Positions 22,206-34,864 are shown, counted from the first letter of the stretch. The stretch: 64,000 nucleotides of DNA from Acheta domesticus (GCA_031308135.1 JAHLJT010008446.1:169245011-169309010), one strand, 5' to 3'. Notes: a model not told the origin generated them from the letters alone. Translations and numbers: made by a program.

Positions 22206-24359
22206 TTAGTGTGCCGCGATCGTGAAAATACTGCTCGGCCGACGCGCCCTCACTCGCCGGGAACGGTGCGCTGAACTCCCCTGGGAATGCTGCTCAAGGA
22301 CTTACTCGGCAAAAGGTATGCTTTTCTCGCCTTGGTGAGTTGTCGGTTTGTGATTGCTCGCTCAACGTTCAATCTCAAACAGAAATGTAAAAATAATGCG
22401 AGAAAGTATGTGCTGTTGTATTACAGATAGTAATAACATGTATTCTATAACGTTGGACTTTCAAATAAAGCCACCTTTAATTTTTTTTAAAAGTCAGACT
22501 AGTTTTCGTGTAATTTGGCTTGAACTAAAAGCAATTTTTGAAAATTTATTTTCTCGGAAGAGGTTCCAAATTTTATCCTTAATTCTTTTCCGGAATAGAG
22601 CACCCAACGCTGATAAAATGGCGCAGGTTCCATTTTCGGTGCACTCAAATTTAGTGCACTTCTGCTAGAATGTTTCAGGAATTATCAGGTCGCAATACAA
22701 TAGTGGCAACGCCGCATCACGGCCGTTTGAAATTCTCACAATAACTTTTTATTGTTGGTTGGTGTTTCTGAGTGTATGGAACGCTGATCTGGATTGTCAA
22801 ATGTGTTGATGTATTAGCTTTAAATGATTTAAACCTAGGATCACAACCATAAAGTCATTTTGACTCCTGTCGAAATGAAAATGTTTGTTTGCATTGTTTG
22901 AAATTTTCTACACCTGTTACATTGCATTCTTTTCATGTCTTTCATTGTTCGAACATGTTCTTCCAGGATCTGGCATTGGACTTACCAATGAATCATAGTA
23001 GCTGTTCCGCTTCATTCACAGTTCAGTAGTCTCGTTTCAATCACAGTCTTTGACAAGCAAAACATACTATTTCATCTGGACCACGGACGTCTCCTAAGGG
23101 CCTCTAGTAGCCTCGTACAGGGTACAGAATATTTCACGCGCCGTCCGCCCTATTCGAACTATGATAGCCCCCTCTGACAATCTTCAGGGCGAGGGAAATA
23201 CGAAGAAGCGCGTGAAAAACAGGATCACGTGAGACCGGCACAGTAGAAACTACAGAAGTTCCAACATTTCATCGAGTTTGATAAGCGGACTATTACATTT
23301 AAAATATAAAACTTTGTGATGGAAATACTTAACGGAAATTTGTAAGGTAAGCGGCGCTTCCAGCGCATCTATGGACGTTACGCCCCTGATTACCTCCATG
23401 CGGGATATGAAATGGCAGTATTGCAAATTTCAACATTATAATCGCTCTAAAAAAGTGTTGCAGGTACGAATGATGAGAATAGTTAGAATTTACTACAGCT
23501 ATATTTTTTTACATTTTGTTTTCTAATATGAACATAAATGATCAGCTGTATGCTGTTTTTCTGCGTTATTCTGTAATGCAAAGAAATGATAATTTTCAAT
23601 TAGTTTATGAAATTCTGACGCTAAATCTTCTACTACATTTGATTCCCCTGTGGTGCTTAAAACTTCCATATTCTGATCTCTTATTTTTTAAGATTTTAAA
23701 ACTCCACCAACTCGGTCTGATTTCTGTTCTGAAGGCGAATATAAGGTTACTATTTTGTATGTTTATGTGAAGAAAGTTGTAAGTCACTTTATATTAAAAA
23801 TCGATCTTTGTTACGCTTAAAAATGTATTCTCTAGTATTACTTACAGTTCTTGTTTTCTTCGTATTCACTTGATGTTCTTCAAATTTAATGTTTCAAGGT
23901 AATTTGCAAATTTATTATAAAAATACGCATGAAATAATTCACTCTTAAGACTTCACAACAAATTCTGCTGGGCGATATTAATTTTTGATATTGCTTGTTT
24001 GTCAAAATCAGTGTTGCCATCCTCATAGAAGAAAATTATGGTATCGTGGATTGAAAATAATCACGTGGTAATGTTTAGTCAACGCCACCTACATAGATTA
24101 TTTGGGTGGCGTTGGTTTAATTCGTGGCTCACTCCCTAAGATCGCAGCTCCAAAACATGAAAAAACACGTTTTTGGAAATTTCATTGAATCTTATGACCG
24201 GATCTGAAAACAAATTATTAGTTTCCCATCAGGAGACCCCAAGACGCGTCGAATAACACCTCATATGACTCGATTGGTGTAAGGGAAGTGGTCGAACAGT
24301 GAGTAAAGAAACCGCACATCCACACTCTTGGGAATTACTCAAATACTGTGTAGGGGGTA
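22206..24359. other. No recognised feature
   Basis: Includes a GC-richer patch at 22215-22320, a possible decayed X fragment at 22440-22670 and AT-rich sequence. The ORF at 23516-23770 is leucine-rich, in low-complexity surroundings, and unsupported. Confidence 0.35.
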
Positions 24360-27300
24360 CTCAAGTACTGTATCCGCCTAGGGCGGATGAGTGGATTGGG
24401 TAGCTCAGTAGCCGCCGTTGCCGGTCCCAGGCCCGGGTAAAGGAGGAGGGTTGGAGCAATGGGCCTACAACCCATTCTTTGTAAAAAAATCTGAGGTGCA
24501 TTCTCCCCAATACCAAAGCATCAGATACGGATAGTCAACCGGCGACGACTTTGGCTACGGAATAGGACTCTCTTCATTGGCACATGGAATGTCCAAGGTT
24601 TGAGACCGAAACCGAAAAGTTATGGCAGAAATAGATAAATTGAAACTGGATATTGTAATCCTAAAAGAAGGGGCATGGAGAAGAAGTACTAGGAAACTAC
24701 CATCACATCTGGAGCGGAGTACCAAAATCGCAAAATGCAAAATCCGACGTCTCTATACTTATAAATACAGAAAACACGTTACAAATTTTGAACAAATAAA
24801 TGAAAGATTGATCAGAAACGAACTAAATATTCAAAACCAAATATTGTACTTTGGTTCTTATTGAAGTATATGGTGTTAATGACAACGCTTTAATTGAAGA
24901 AATAGAGGCTTTCTTTGATGAGCTTGGTGATACTATGGAAGAAGTGGGCAAGCAAGTTGAACTAATTGTCATTGGAGATTTAAATTGCAGAGTTGGACAT
25001 CACGAAAAATAGGTAGTTGGGCCTTTTGGAGAAGAGGTGGTAAACGACAATAGAAATAGACATATTGATCAATATAGGGAGCAAGAAAGTTTTTGTTACA
25101 ACACAATGTTCCAACATAAAGGCACAAAGGAAACAAAAGGAAAGATCCCACAAGACAACGTAAATAAATTATAGATTGAATGATACTGGGGAGGATAAGA
25201 AAATCATTATTAAAGGATGTGCGGATTTATAGACAGCCTGAGAAACCATCACATGATAGTGAGGAAGATATGTTTTACGAATATAAAGTCAATCGCTCCA
25301 AAAATAGACAAGACTTACAGAGAACAAGGAATCGATCTTCAACACAGACCTCTTAAATCAGTATAGAGTGAAATGCTCTACCAAGATAAACCGAGAAACA
25401 AATTCAATTTGGAAAAGGGGCACAATCCCACAGAAATAAAGGAAAGTATTTTGGAAGCAGCTAAGGAAGCCCTTGGGGAAGAAGAAAGAAAAAAGAAATA
25501 TATCGAAAAGTTTTCTGAGAAATGATTCAAGAGAAGACAAAAAGTATATGAAATTGTTAAATGATAAAACACTAGAGTCAAGCAAGAAATATGTTCTGTT
25601 TCGTCAAAAAGTTAAATCAGGTATAAGAATGAAAAAAAATTAACACTGGGACAGATTATGTACACACATCGATGGAACGATAGGATACAATAAATCATCT
25701 GAGGCCAGGAAAATTATAAAGAAAACGAGAAGAAATAATTAGTGTACAAGCATGGTACAAAGAATCCTCTTCCAAAAATGGATATATCACTACTCAACGC
25801 TTCTACAAGAAAGCAGATCTGAATGTGCAGGAGAAGAAGAAATAATATATCTGGGGGAAAACAATTTTGAAATAACTGAGGATGATATTAAGAAGGCACT
25901 ATGCAAAGCAAAAACCAATAAAGTCCCAGGACCGGGAAATATAAGAATGGAGCTCCTGAAACATGGCGGAGTTGTGTTTGTGAGATACCTAAAGAAGATG
26001 TCCAATTAGATAGAAGCAGGAGAGGATCCACTTGTGGAATGGAACGCATCTTTCATCTCTTCAATATTTAAAAAGGGAGACAAATGATCATATGCTAATT
26101 ACATGGGAATAAAGAGTCATACCGTCAACAGCGAGATGGTTTTCTAATAATTTGAGTAAAAAAATTGAAGATGTACCCTGTATTGAGTGAAGAGCAGTGT
26201 GGTTTTAGACGAGGACGATCATGCCTAGATAACATTCATTGTATCAGACAAGTTATAGAGAATCATAAAACCAGAAACATGAATATTTATGTGATCTTTA
26301 TAGACCTCCAGAAAGATGATAGTGTCCCAAGAAAAAAGATTTGGGAAGCAATAAGAAGGGTTGATATAAAAGAAAAATGGATCAACCTGGTTAAACTTTA
26401 CAAAAATGCCGAAGCGCAAATTAAAATTGGAGATAAGTCAACTGGAAGCATTCCGATAAACAAGAGTCTAAAACAGAATTATTGATTTCGTTGAGGAAAT
26501 TAATATTTACAATTGCATTTGGAGGAACTACTAATAATACTAATGTTGTGTATATTGTATTGAAGTATTATAATGAATGTATTCATTCGTAATTGTAAAA
26601 TTTATCTGTGTATTCGTTCATGACCTTGATGTCGATGAGACGATAAATAAACTACAATATATTAAAAAAGAGTCTAAAACAAGGATGTGAGTTATTTCTT
26701 ATAATGTCCAATTATTACCTAGAACGAGCACTATATAACTGGTAAATGAAAGGGAATGGGAATAAAAATTTGAGACAGTTTTCATTCCCTTCTAATTGCT
26801 GATAACCAGGTAATCTTTGCCCAAGATGAAGAGGATATGATGTATATGCTCACAGAAAATATAAGTGGGGATTAGAAATAAATTTTAATTAAACTGAATG
26901 TATGAGTAACACCTTCAAATACCTTGGATCTTTAATAAATAACTCGGGTACATGTGCCACATATATAAACTCAAGAGTAATTATGGGGAAGAAAGCAAGC
27001 AACACGGGGTTTATGCAATAACAATATCCGCCAAGATGTCAAAAGAAGTTTTCACTGTGTAGTAAAAAATATATATTACTATACGGAGCGGAAATGAGGC
27101 CACAAACACAAAAATAACAGATAAGAATAGGACAGTTGAAATGGAGGACATGAGACAATGCCTACAACTCACTCCGCAGGAGCAGAGTGCAAAATGAAGA
27201 AATATGGAGAATGATGAATATAATTTGTTCTATTACGAAGACCATGGAAAATAGAGCACTACAATGGTATGGACATGATCAATGTCGGGAAACAGATGGC

Positions 27301-27440
27301 CACACAAGATCTTAAAGTAGCAACCACCTGAGAGGAGAAGAAAAGGAATACCAGTTTTAGCAGTGGCATGCATTCAACCCCAGCAACCCCAGCACTGCTG
27401 GGATAAGCAAGAAAGAATATTTAATGAATAATGAAAATTA
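24360..27440 (+). pseudogene. APE-type LINE (RTE/L1-like ORF2) pseudogene
   Basis: A decayed LINE about 3 kb long. The 5' leader (24360-24570) is GC-rich and non-coding. The endonuclease starts near 24570 with the GTWNVQGL motif, followed by EIDKLKLDIVILKE and, at ~24965, the conserved IVIGDLNCRVGH block with catalytic residues. Reverse-transcriptase pieces follow: KTNKVPGPGNIRMELLKHGG (~25910), EEQCGFRRGRSCLDNIH (~26195), IYVIFIDLQKDDSVPRKKIW (~26285) and the polymerase box, now IADNQVIFAQDEEDM (~26800), where the second catalytic aspartate is asparagine. A C-terminal block runs to ~27320 with MEDMRQCLQ and WYGHD-like residues. There are many stops and frameshifts. A 192-bp insertion splits the RT at 26476-26667. 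The clade within APE-type LINEs is uncertain. Confidence 0.75.
26476..26667 (+). mobile_element. Short retroposed insertion with 14-bp target duplication
   Basis: A 192-bp segment flanked by perfect copies of AAGAGTCTAAAACA (26462-26475 and 26668-26681). Removing one copy restores the LINE reading KSLKQGCELFLIMSN across the site. The insert ends with GAGACGATAAATAAAC and an A-rich tail, typical of the 3' end of another non-LTR element inserted by target-primed reverse transcription and severely 5'-truncated. The donor family is unknown. Confidence 0.85.
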
Positions 27441-29479
27441 CAATTAGGATGAACCATATGTCACTTGATCAAAAATACTGCACCACTGTATCTTTACCAC
27501 TGTATCTACTGCGATCTTTGCGCCGGCCCACCGCGCAACCCCAGCTGTGAAATCTTCGCTGGAACTCCTTTTCACTGGGCCAGAGGCAGGCGGTGAGCGG
27601 AATGAAATCGCGGCAGATTCTATGCTGAAACTAGCTAGCCAGGCACAGATAACGTTCTCCCCCTCCCTTGCTTCAAGGCCAGGTCTCGTCTGCCTCGTGA
27701 TTGCAGTTCTCCCAGCCAGACAGCAGATGAGAGCAAACAAGGCATCTCACATTTACTCGTATGCCAATGGTACCACAATTCATAATTATTTTAAATTGCA
27801 ATTTTGTCAGCATAAATTACCGTAGCGTTTGTCGAGAAGTTTACAACATCTGGGGTACATATATCTCTCTGTAATGAGAGTGAACCAGAATGTTTCCTAG
27901 ATATTTTATTAATTATTATGAGGAAGGTAATTCTGACACATGTGATCAGAACACTACATTCCCCGAATTTTGAAATAGCCTACCCTGCCCTTCAGAGAGT
28001 CAGTGTGCATGGCAGGACTGTGCGTGATGTGGTGGAAACGAATAAAAACCTATGATCGAAACAGAACTAGTGAAAAAATAACATTCTCTTTAGCCTATTG
28101 AATCATCACTGCTGGACATACGACACACATTCATTTTTCGAAAAAACTATGGAGAATTTTGCTAGTCTTGAAACAAGAATGGAGTTTAGTTTCCATTAAT
28201 TTCCAAAACGTTTGCAGGAAGATTTCATTATCTTGTTCTGTAAGTTACTATTTACTTTTTATTTTATGAAAATACATATTGTGTGGGAGTGATAAGTTGC
28301 ATGTTGAATTGTTTATTTTCTAAAAAAATTGTGTTTCACGGTTGTGGGAAAGAATCTCCTTATGCACGACTTTGTATGTGGTAAAGGAGGGGGAAGCTGG
28401 TAAGTCGCTAGCAGCTGAAGTAGACAATGAAATCACCGCACGTCTTTGAGTTTTAAAATGGAAAAACACTTCCAGGAAGCTATGAAAGATTGGAAGGGCC
28501 AAGAGTTGTGGAGGGTGAAAACAGCAACCTCCTAAGGGGAAAATGCCGAAGACGAAGAAGAGTACTGCAACATTAAATTCATTTGTAATTTATCACCACA
28601 ATATTGTGAAGTACGGCGGTAAACCATTATGCACACAAATTTACTTTTGTTGAAAATTTGTGAGCAATACACAGAGCTCTGGCAAAGAATACGTTTGTAT
28701 AAATCTGAAAAAATAAAATGTGTATATTTTATGATTGTTTCTGTTTCTGCTTTTGCAATTTTATTGGTACACTTATGTTTAAATCTGTTCTTTCCCCCTT
28801 CCACTACTGAATTGTTACTTGCTTTCATTGTTGTACATACATTCAAAATAATGTCTATTGTTTGCGTTACTCCGCTCCCCTCTCCCCACACTTGCCTCTC
28901 TCTCCAAACAGTGAGGACGTATGGTTTTATAATGGGAATGTTTCCCGTTTTAGATATTGGAATTATCAGTTTAAAAAAAAATTTATAAACATTATTATGA
29001 GTTTTTCAATTAATATGTTTGCTTAATTAAACATGTTTGGTAAGTTCTCTCCCATCTGTTTTATATTTTGTGCTTATTACTTATATGTATTTCACTTACA
29101 CTCGATTTTTTATGATTTTCATAAAATTTCACTGTTTCTTCGTAACTTATTTTGAAAAGTTTTTATTCACTATCTTCCAAAAAGTTTGTCATTTTTAATT
29201 CCAGATGAATCCATGTCTAATATTTTATGTACACACCTGAAAATACATGTAACCAACACGCAGAACATCGTGGCTAAAAAATTAAGACTTTTTTGACGAA
29301 TAGTCAAAAATAAAAGGATCTTTGTTTTCTAGAGTTAATTTCAAGAGATAATCATAATCATTTCACGATTTATCGTTTTGTACTTCTTCGATACCCAGAA
29401 AGTGTACAATTCTTTTTCCTGTACGTATAAATACTATGTCTAAGATCTTGTCTAGTCAGAACCTATTTTTATGGGTCCT
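27441..29479. other. No recognised feature
   Basis: Contains one GC-richer patch (27515-27735) with complementary ORFs on both strands, and overlapping opposite ORFs of 119 codons at 28532-28891 and 28629-28988. None resembles a known protein and no splice-bounded exon is evident. Confidence 0.35.
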
Positions 29480-29960
29480 TCATAAGGAAAAAATTATTTA
29501 GCGGAAAGTGCCTCTCCGTCTATGGTGAACACTAGTGGTTAAACCTTAGGTAGGATTTTTACCAAAATTGTTATTTCTCGAACGATATGGCTAATGCTGC
29601 GACCCCTTGAATTTGAAACGGATATTTTGATTTGGGGGGATAATTTACATGAAGCCTCGACTACATTTTCAAAAATTTTCTAAGAAGTGGCTCCAAATGT
29701 ATTCTTCCATTTTTTCTCTGATAAGGAAACATCCCGATATAAAATGACACAGGTGCGATTTCCTTTGAATTCACCTCAATATTCGTGAATTGCACATGTC
29801 TACAATAATTTCGGGGTCTTCCTCCGCTATATTAAAGATCAACATTTTTCTTCAAATGAAAGGGTCCTCCCCGATAAGATGGTAAAAAGTTCCCCTCAAC
29901 CAAATTTCATGAGTAGTTACACTATAATTATAACATGAAAATAATATTTTTGAAAGTTTT
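29480..29960 (-). repeat. Family X repeat, fragment 5
   Basis: A reverse fragment: CACTAGTGGTTAAACC-like sequence beside the lost core, CGAACGATATGGCTAATG, TTTACATGAAGCCTCGAC, TGGCTCCAAATG, and the GTCTTCCTCCGC/CTTCAAATGAAA block. Its tetranucleotide core is reduced to CCGTCTATGG. Confidence 0.55.
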
Positions 29961-30159
29961 CTTAGCCTCCGTCCCACCACCCACACCCCTATAGAGCCAA
30001 AAACGTGTTTTTTTATTTCAATTTTTTTCGACAACTGAACACTACTTTATCAGACTGAAAAAAATATGATAAATAGAACACAACTTGGACTATCAGAAAA
30101 ACATTTTTTAATTTTTTCTCAGGCCCAAATTCAAACACAAAAAAATATTTTCGAAAAAA

Positions 30160-31372
30160 AATATCAAGAAATATTTTTTACTGTGTCTTAGAAACCTGGA
30201 ACAGGCTCGAAAAAAATATCAAAGGTTTCTCTTAAAACACAAATTGTTGTGTATTTTTTTCAGATTTTTTCGATTGCCGGGCTGCAGTTAAAAAAAAAAA
30301 AACCATTTTCCCGCCTTTAAAACACCTGGACTTTCTTCCTTTTTTTCTTTTTTCCTACTTTGAAAATGACTGCAACGGTTCTGTGCATTTATTTTAGTGT
30401 TTACTACTTTTCGGGGGATGGGAGTTTGCAGTTGGGTGCTACATTAAATCAATTTTCAATTTTCGTGCAATTATTATTTACAAAAATGCAGAGTTTTCGC
30501 ACGTGTACAGATTGTACGAGTGTCTCCATATTTATACGTATTCAAGAACAAATACTTAGGTAAAGGAAAAGACAACTTTTTCTCTAGTCTGAAACATCTA
30601 CAGACGTGAGACCACAGGCTTCTGCAACCAATGCGTTACTATTTATCTGTGGCGGCGCCGCGTTCTAGGCTCAGTTGTCAATGTTTTAGCTGCTATTCTG
30701 TGGCCTTCCTCCTCAAGCAAGGTCGCACGTGCCTAGGACGCGGCAACTGCCGAACTGCCAAGTGGTTGACTACAAATGTCTTAGTTTTTTTAAAACTATG
30801 ACCCAGCTATTAAAAAAATATGAACAAAATTCACAAGCTTTCTGAGATGAAGTTTTAAGATTATTTTCGTGCCAGTGTCTGTGTTCTGAGACAAGTAAAA
30901 CAGTTCTTGTAAATCTGGGTCTAACCTCTTGCCCTTCATTTTTCCACATGTCCCCCAATTATCCCTCAAATATAACCGAATTATTATTTAATAAACTGCC
31001 AAACACGATTATCTTTCCTTAGCGTATGATACATACAAAGGATTAGAAAGCTTTAAAAAATGATAATTTTTAAGTATATTCCAAAATCAAAACTTTATTG
31101 GGTGCTACAACAATGTATACAAATGTATAATAAACACTAAAATAAATGCACAGAACCGTTGCAGTCATTTTCAAAGTATATTGAAAGTCCAGGTGTTTTA
31201 AAGGCGGGAAATAGTTTTTATATTTTTAACTGCAGCCCAGCAATCAAACAAATCTGAAAAAAAATATACAACAATTTATGTTTTAAGAGGAACCTTTGGT
31301 ATTTTTTTCGAGCCTGTTCCAGGCTTCTAAGACACAGTAAAAAATATAAGTAAAAAATACCAGATGCAGTAT
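30160..31372. repeat. Foldback element with ~240-bp arms
   Basis: 30160-30403 and 31134-31372 are inverted copies, about 85-90% identical by eye. Shared blocks include ACTGTGTCTTAGAA, GGAACAGGCTCGAAAAAAAT, CCGCCTTTAAAACACCTGGA and ATGACTGCAACGGTTCTGTG. The ~730-bp centre carries no recognised ORF. Ends and target duplication are not resolved. Confidence 0.75.
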
Positions 31373-31429
31373 ATGTACAGATAAGAATAAATGCAGTTAA
31401 TGTGATAGAAAAATATCACACATTTTTGG

Positions 31430-31957
31430 TGCATGATTGATTAATTGACTGTTAGTGATTTCGGGCGCGTCATCTACAATGGACATTAGTCCCGCAAGTG
31501 TCATGCATGTTTTCCTCGTGAGATGGCAGTGGTCTTCCTCCGCTGGATGGCGAGACCTACCGTCGGCTAGCAGGTATTTCCCAACCAGGTACCTCCCACC
31601 ACCAGGACACCGTCCCTGTCGGGACAAAACTCCCGACTGGTCTCCCGGTATATGTGGGTAGTGTAGATGTGTAAAAGGGGAGAGGATAGAACAAGGAAAA
31701 GGTGGGAATGATCGCGGGCGGACCATGACACGTTTGTTAAGGAACTGCTCCGGCATTCGCCTGGTGTTGATCGGAGAAACCATGGAAAACTACATATCAG
31801 AGCAGCCAGCCGCAAAAAGTCTCCTACAGACAGCGACTGAATTCGACCTAGCCGATAAACGAGTGTCGAAAATCCTGCCACCGTCGGGACTCGAACCTTG
31901 ACTCTCGGTTAGAGAGACTGCAGACACATCAGTTGATGCCCTGAGCCATCTCTCCCG
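31430..31957 (-). mobile_element. Long tRNA-derived SINE, copy 1
   Basis: Read on the minus strand, the element begins near 31957 with a tRNA-like head. It has an A-box-like TGGCTCAGGGC (31948-31938) and a near-consensus B box GGTTCGAGTCCC (31897-31886), spaced as in tRNAs with a long variable arm. A body of ~430 bp follows with CGGAGAAACC, GGCATTCGCCTGGTGTT (complement seen at ~31745-31770) and a pyrimidine/GGGAGAG segment. The same head and body order recurs at 33890-34342. Transcription would be by RNA polymerase III and retroposition would rely on a LINE. The 3' limit is approximate. Confidence 0.65.
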
Positions 31958-32345
31958 TTTTTATGCAGTTTTCAAGAATCAGACAAATGTAGTTTTTTAA
32001 TAGACATGTCGTGAATATGTACTTTACGGGCGTTTTTAAAAACACAAGTGCCTTTGTGAGTAAAAGTGCTTAAATTTATTTCGAATGTTTCTAAAAAACT
32101 TAAACCTTTTCAGTGAAAATTATCTCAATATTGCTCATTTTCAGAAACACTTATTAGACATTATTTCAAAGATGGCACCAAAAGTTTTTTCTGGAAAACG
32201 TTTGGTGCTAATAATGCTAAATATACTAAATAGCATGACAAACATTTTGATGTATTATTTTATCCAGACTGAAGCTACTAAGAAACTAACTAGCAAGAGA
32301 AAGTTCATGTCTTTCAGTAGTACCGCTAGTTCATTTAAGTGTGTT
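31958..32345 (-). repeat. Family X repeat, fragment 6
   Basis: A reverse fragment with GTGAAAATTATCTCAATATT, TTTTCAGAAACACTTATTAGAC and GGCACC, ending near the usual X terminus (TAGTACCGCTAGTTC). It begins immediately next to the SINE head. Confidence 0.5.
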
Positions 32346-33592
32346 ATTTAACGTGTATTGCATTGGTTTTAGAATTTTACTATCTGGTGTTTTCTAAATG
32401 GATCAAATCTATTTTATTTACATGTATGTCTCTAAACAAGAGGCAATATTCATTCGTGGATAATTAACGGCATTCCTCTGTTCCATAGTTTCGAAAAGAA
32501 ATATGGATTACATTTATTAATTAATTATATTTCCATACACATTCCACTCTCTGTGTAGTAAATGTAGCAATAATACGACTGTAAGTCAATAAGTATCTGC
32601 ATTTTTGTTCTTGTGTTTGTGGGTTGACTGTACAGCTTTGGGCACTTACCAGCCAAAGATCAGCTCACGAGCGAAAAAAAATTAAAACGCTTAACTCTCG
32701 GGAAAAGCTGTCCTGCCGATAACAAAATGATCTCGACATGATCTGCTGACGGTCATAAGACATTTCTGTTTTGGACGTGACATTTCATGCGGGCTCTTTT
32801 GTAGGTGCTGTCTCATACGAACACGGAGCATTCTCACAGATACTGAACCACTCAATACTCCTTTTCACTCACTCTATATCTTCGACATCTCATTGGCCTG
32901 CATCTCGATATCAGGTTGAAAATGTAATTTACTTCGTCTTGGCCACTCTCCGCGGGGATCGTGCTTAGAACGCATATTGTGTTCTGAAACTTTAACCATT
33001 AAGTAAGAGGTGATGTTTGCGATTCACTGTGGTTTTCATTAGTGGGTTCGTGATAGCAACAAATTCTCGTTAATGTACGAGATTTAAGAGAAAAATGGAA
33101 TTTCAAGCAGTTACAATGTCTAGAAATAACAATGAATTGTAATGAAAAATCTGTACATGAGTTTCAGAAATAGTATATTTTTATCTGCATTAAATAACAA
33201 TTATATCAATAATACATTTTTTAACATTTGTACAATAAAACTAACTTGTGAATGTTGCCAGTGGCAAAAATAAGTTCTGAAGTAAATTTTTAAAAAAATA
33301 TAAAAAGGAATGTTAACAGAATTTTTTTTCAATATTTTTCATAAAGTAAATATTTTTATACAACATTGTAAAATAATGCTAATTTTAATTACAAGAAAAC
33401 AAAACTCATAAACAAAGTATTTCGTAACAGCAGATGGCAAAATAAAATTGACATTCTTTTCGCGAACTGCTACAGACAATTGTCAATATTCTTTGTAAAT
33501 TTCTCGCACAATGACAATTGTAACTTAAAATGCATTTTCTTCCTGATTTTCTTTAATATCAAACATCAGATTTTCAGACAAGAAAATCTTAC
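32346..33592. other. Probable intronic or 3' sequence of the transporter gene
   Basis: AT-rich with no repeat recognised and no clear further exon. The last exon of the glucose transporter should lie on the minus strand below 33593, possibly here or outside the window, but I could not pick it out. Confidence 0.35.
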
Positions 33593-33732
33593 CTGCCATT
33601 TCCCTGTCGAAAGAGTGCTAGAATTTCTTCAAATGTTTTATTCTTGGTCTCTGGCACTTTCTTGTATGTAAAAATCCAAAAGATTGCAAGGAACAAGCTG
33701 AAGGGTAGAAATGTGTAGTTTTCCAGGGCAGT
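33593..33732 (-). CDS. Class I glucose transporter (GLUT1-like), penultimate exon
   Basis: This 140-bp exon encodes the C-terminal end of a major-facilitator sugar transporter. It holds the last membrane helix (TFLPFSLFLAIFWIFTY) followed by KKVPETKNKTFEEILALF and RQGNG. The VPETK-(G/N)-(K/R)-(T/S)-x-EEI signature after helix 12 is diagnostic of SLC2-type transporters, and the FIFTY-x-KVPETK form is typical of the GLUT1-like branch that carries glucose across the plasma membrane. On the minus strand the exon is preceded by a pyrimidine tract ending TTTTCAG (33733-33735) and followed by GTAAGA (donor GT at 33592-33591). It contributes 46 codons plus two bases, so the next exon completes a codon. 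No stop, frameshift or other damage is visible. The neighbours are intronic sequence with SINEs on both sides. The rest of the gene was not found in the window. Confidence 0.85.
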
Positions 33733-33889
33733 CTGAAAAGAAAAGAAGATATGAGAATTCAACACCCTCATACATAAACACTAGATATAAAACTAGCTCG
33801 AGATGATTGGTTGGTATTTCGTGTTTGCAACTGCTATGGTCGTAAGTCCCGTAGACGTAGTGCATGCAATATCTCGGGAGGTTCCTTCC

Positions 33890-34342
33890 TCGCTATAACG
33901 TGAAATCTTACTCCAACCTACACGTCAGCTTGCAAGGTTTCCTACTTGCACGTACTTCCGCCAGCGGGGCGCCTCCCAGTTGGACCCGTCTCTAAACTCC
34001 AGACTGATCTCTCCCACACGTGTGGTAGTTTAGTGCCTGAAAGGGACTGAATGTGTAAGGGGAGAGAATGGGACAAAGTTGAGGAAGGAAAGGTCGTGCG
34101 CGGGTCCGTGGCCCTTTTCTTAAGAAACTGCTCCGGCATTCCCCTGGTGGTAATCGGAGAAACCGCGGAAAACTTCCGATCAGAGTAACCAGTAACTAAA
34201 AGTTTCTTCAATGCAGCGGGTGAGTTTGACGTAGCTATCTAGTGTTCAAAATCCGGCACCGTCTTCGCCCGAAACCTAGAATCTCTCGGCCAGAAACACC
34301 GCAATGGCAACAGCTGTTGTCGCCCTCAGCCATCTCCGCCGG
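33890..34342 (-). mobile_element. Long tRNA-derived SINE, copy 2
   Basis: The same element as 31430-31957, same strand. The head starts near 34342 with GGCGGAGATGGCTGAGGGC (A box at 34332-34322). The B box is degraded (AGGTTTCGGGC, ~34277-34267). The body contains AACTGCTCCGGCATTCCCC and ATCGGAGAAACCGCGGAAAA as in copy 1, and a CACGTGTGG segment near 34020. The two copies are about 70-75% alike by eye, indicating an old family. Confidence 0.6.
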
Positions 34343-34864
34343 TAAACTAACTCAAACATTTCGTGCCGTATGATGGATATCCTTGAAATACAAAGATAAT
34401 ATTTTCGAGGGAGCAATGCATCTCAGGCCTTTCGGCCCCCCTTCAGCAGGCCGCCTCCGCCCCCAGATGGAGTGCGTATGTGCGGGGCAACTTTGTCTTT
34501 CAAAAGGAACATCCATTTTTTATGGTCAATTCGAATGGAAAAAATCGTCAATTTTGCCAGATGTTTTAAATTCACCACATATGGAATAGTAATAATTAAA
34601 ACACAAATTCCCTTAAGTATCACTTGGGAACAACCAAGCCTTGTTTTACAACAAATCATCAATACACACAGTACAATAATTTCAAAAGTAAGTTTCGTAA
34701 CAAATTAATAGTAAACAAGGAAAAACAGTTTCAATGCAGTTTTGCTATTCAAAGAGGCAATCGCTCACGCCGTTGAAAATTAACAATATATAATTCGCAA
34801 TTGTAATTAAGGTAACATTTCTGGGTCTCTCAATTCAGTAAAAATTCAAATGCAATGTTCATAT
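34343..34864. other. No recognised feature
   Basis: Begins with a short GC-rich patch (34425-34475), then AT-rich sequence. Overlapping ORFs on both strands carry no recognised domain. Confidence 0.35.

Noticed and set aside
28532..28988. Overlapping 119-codon ORFs on opposite strands
   Set aside because: Neither resembles a known protein and both lie in AT-rich DNA without splice or promoter support.
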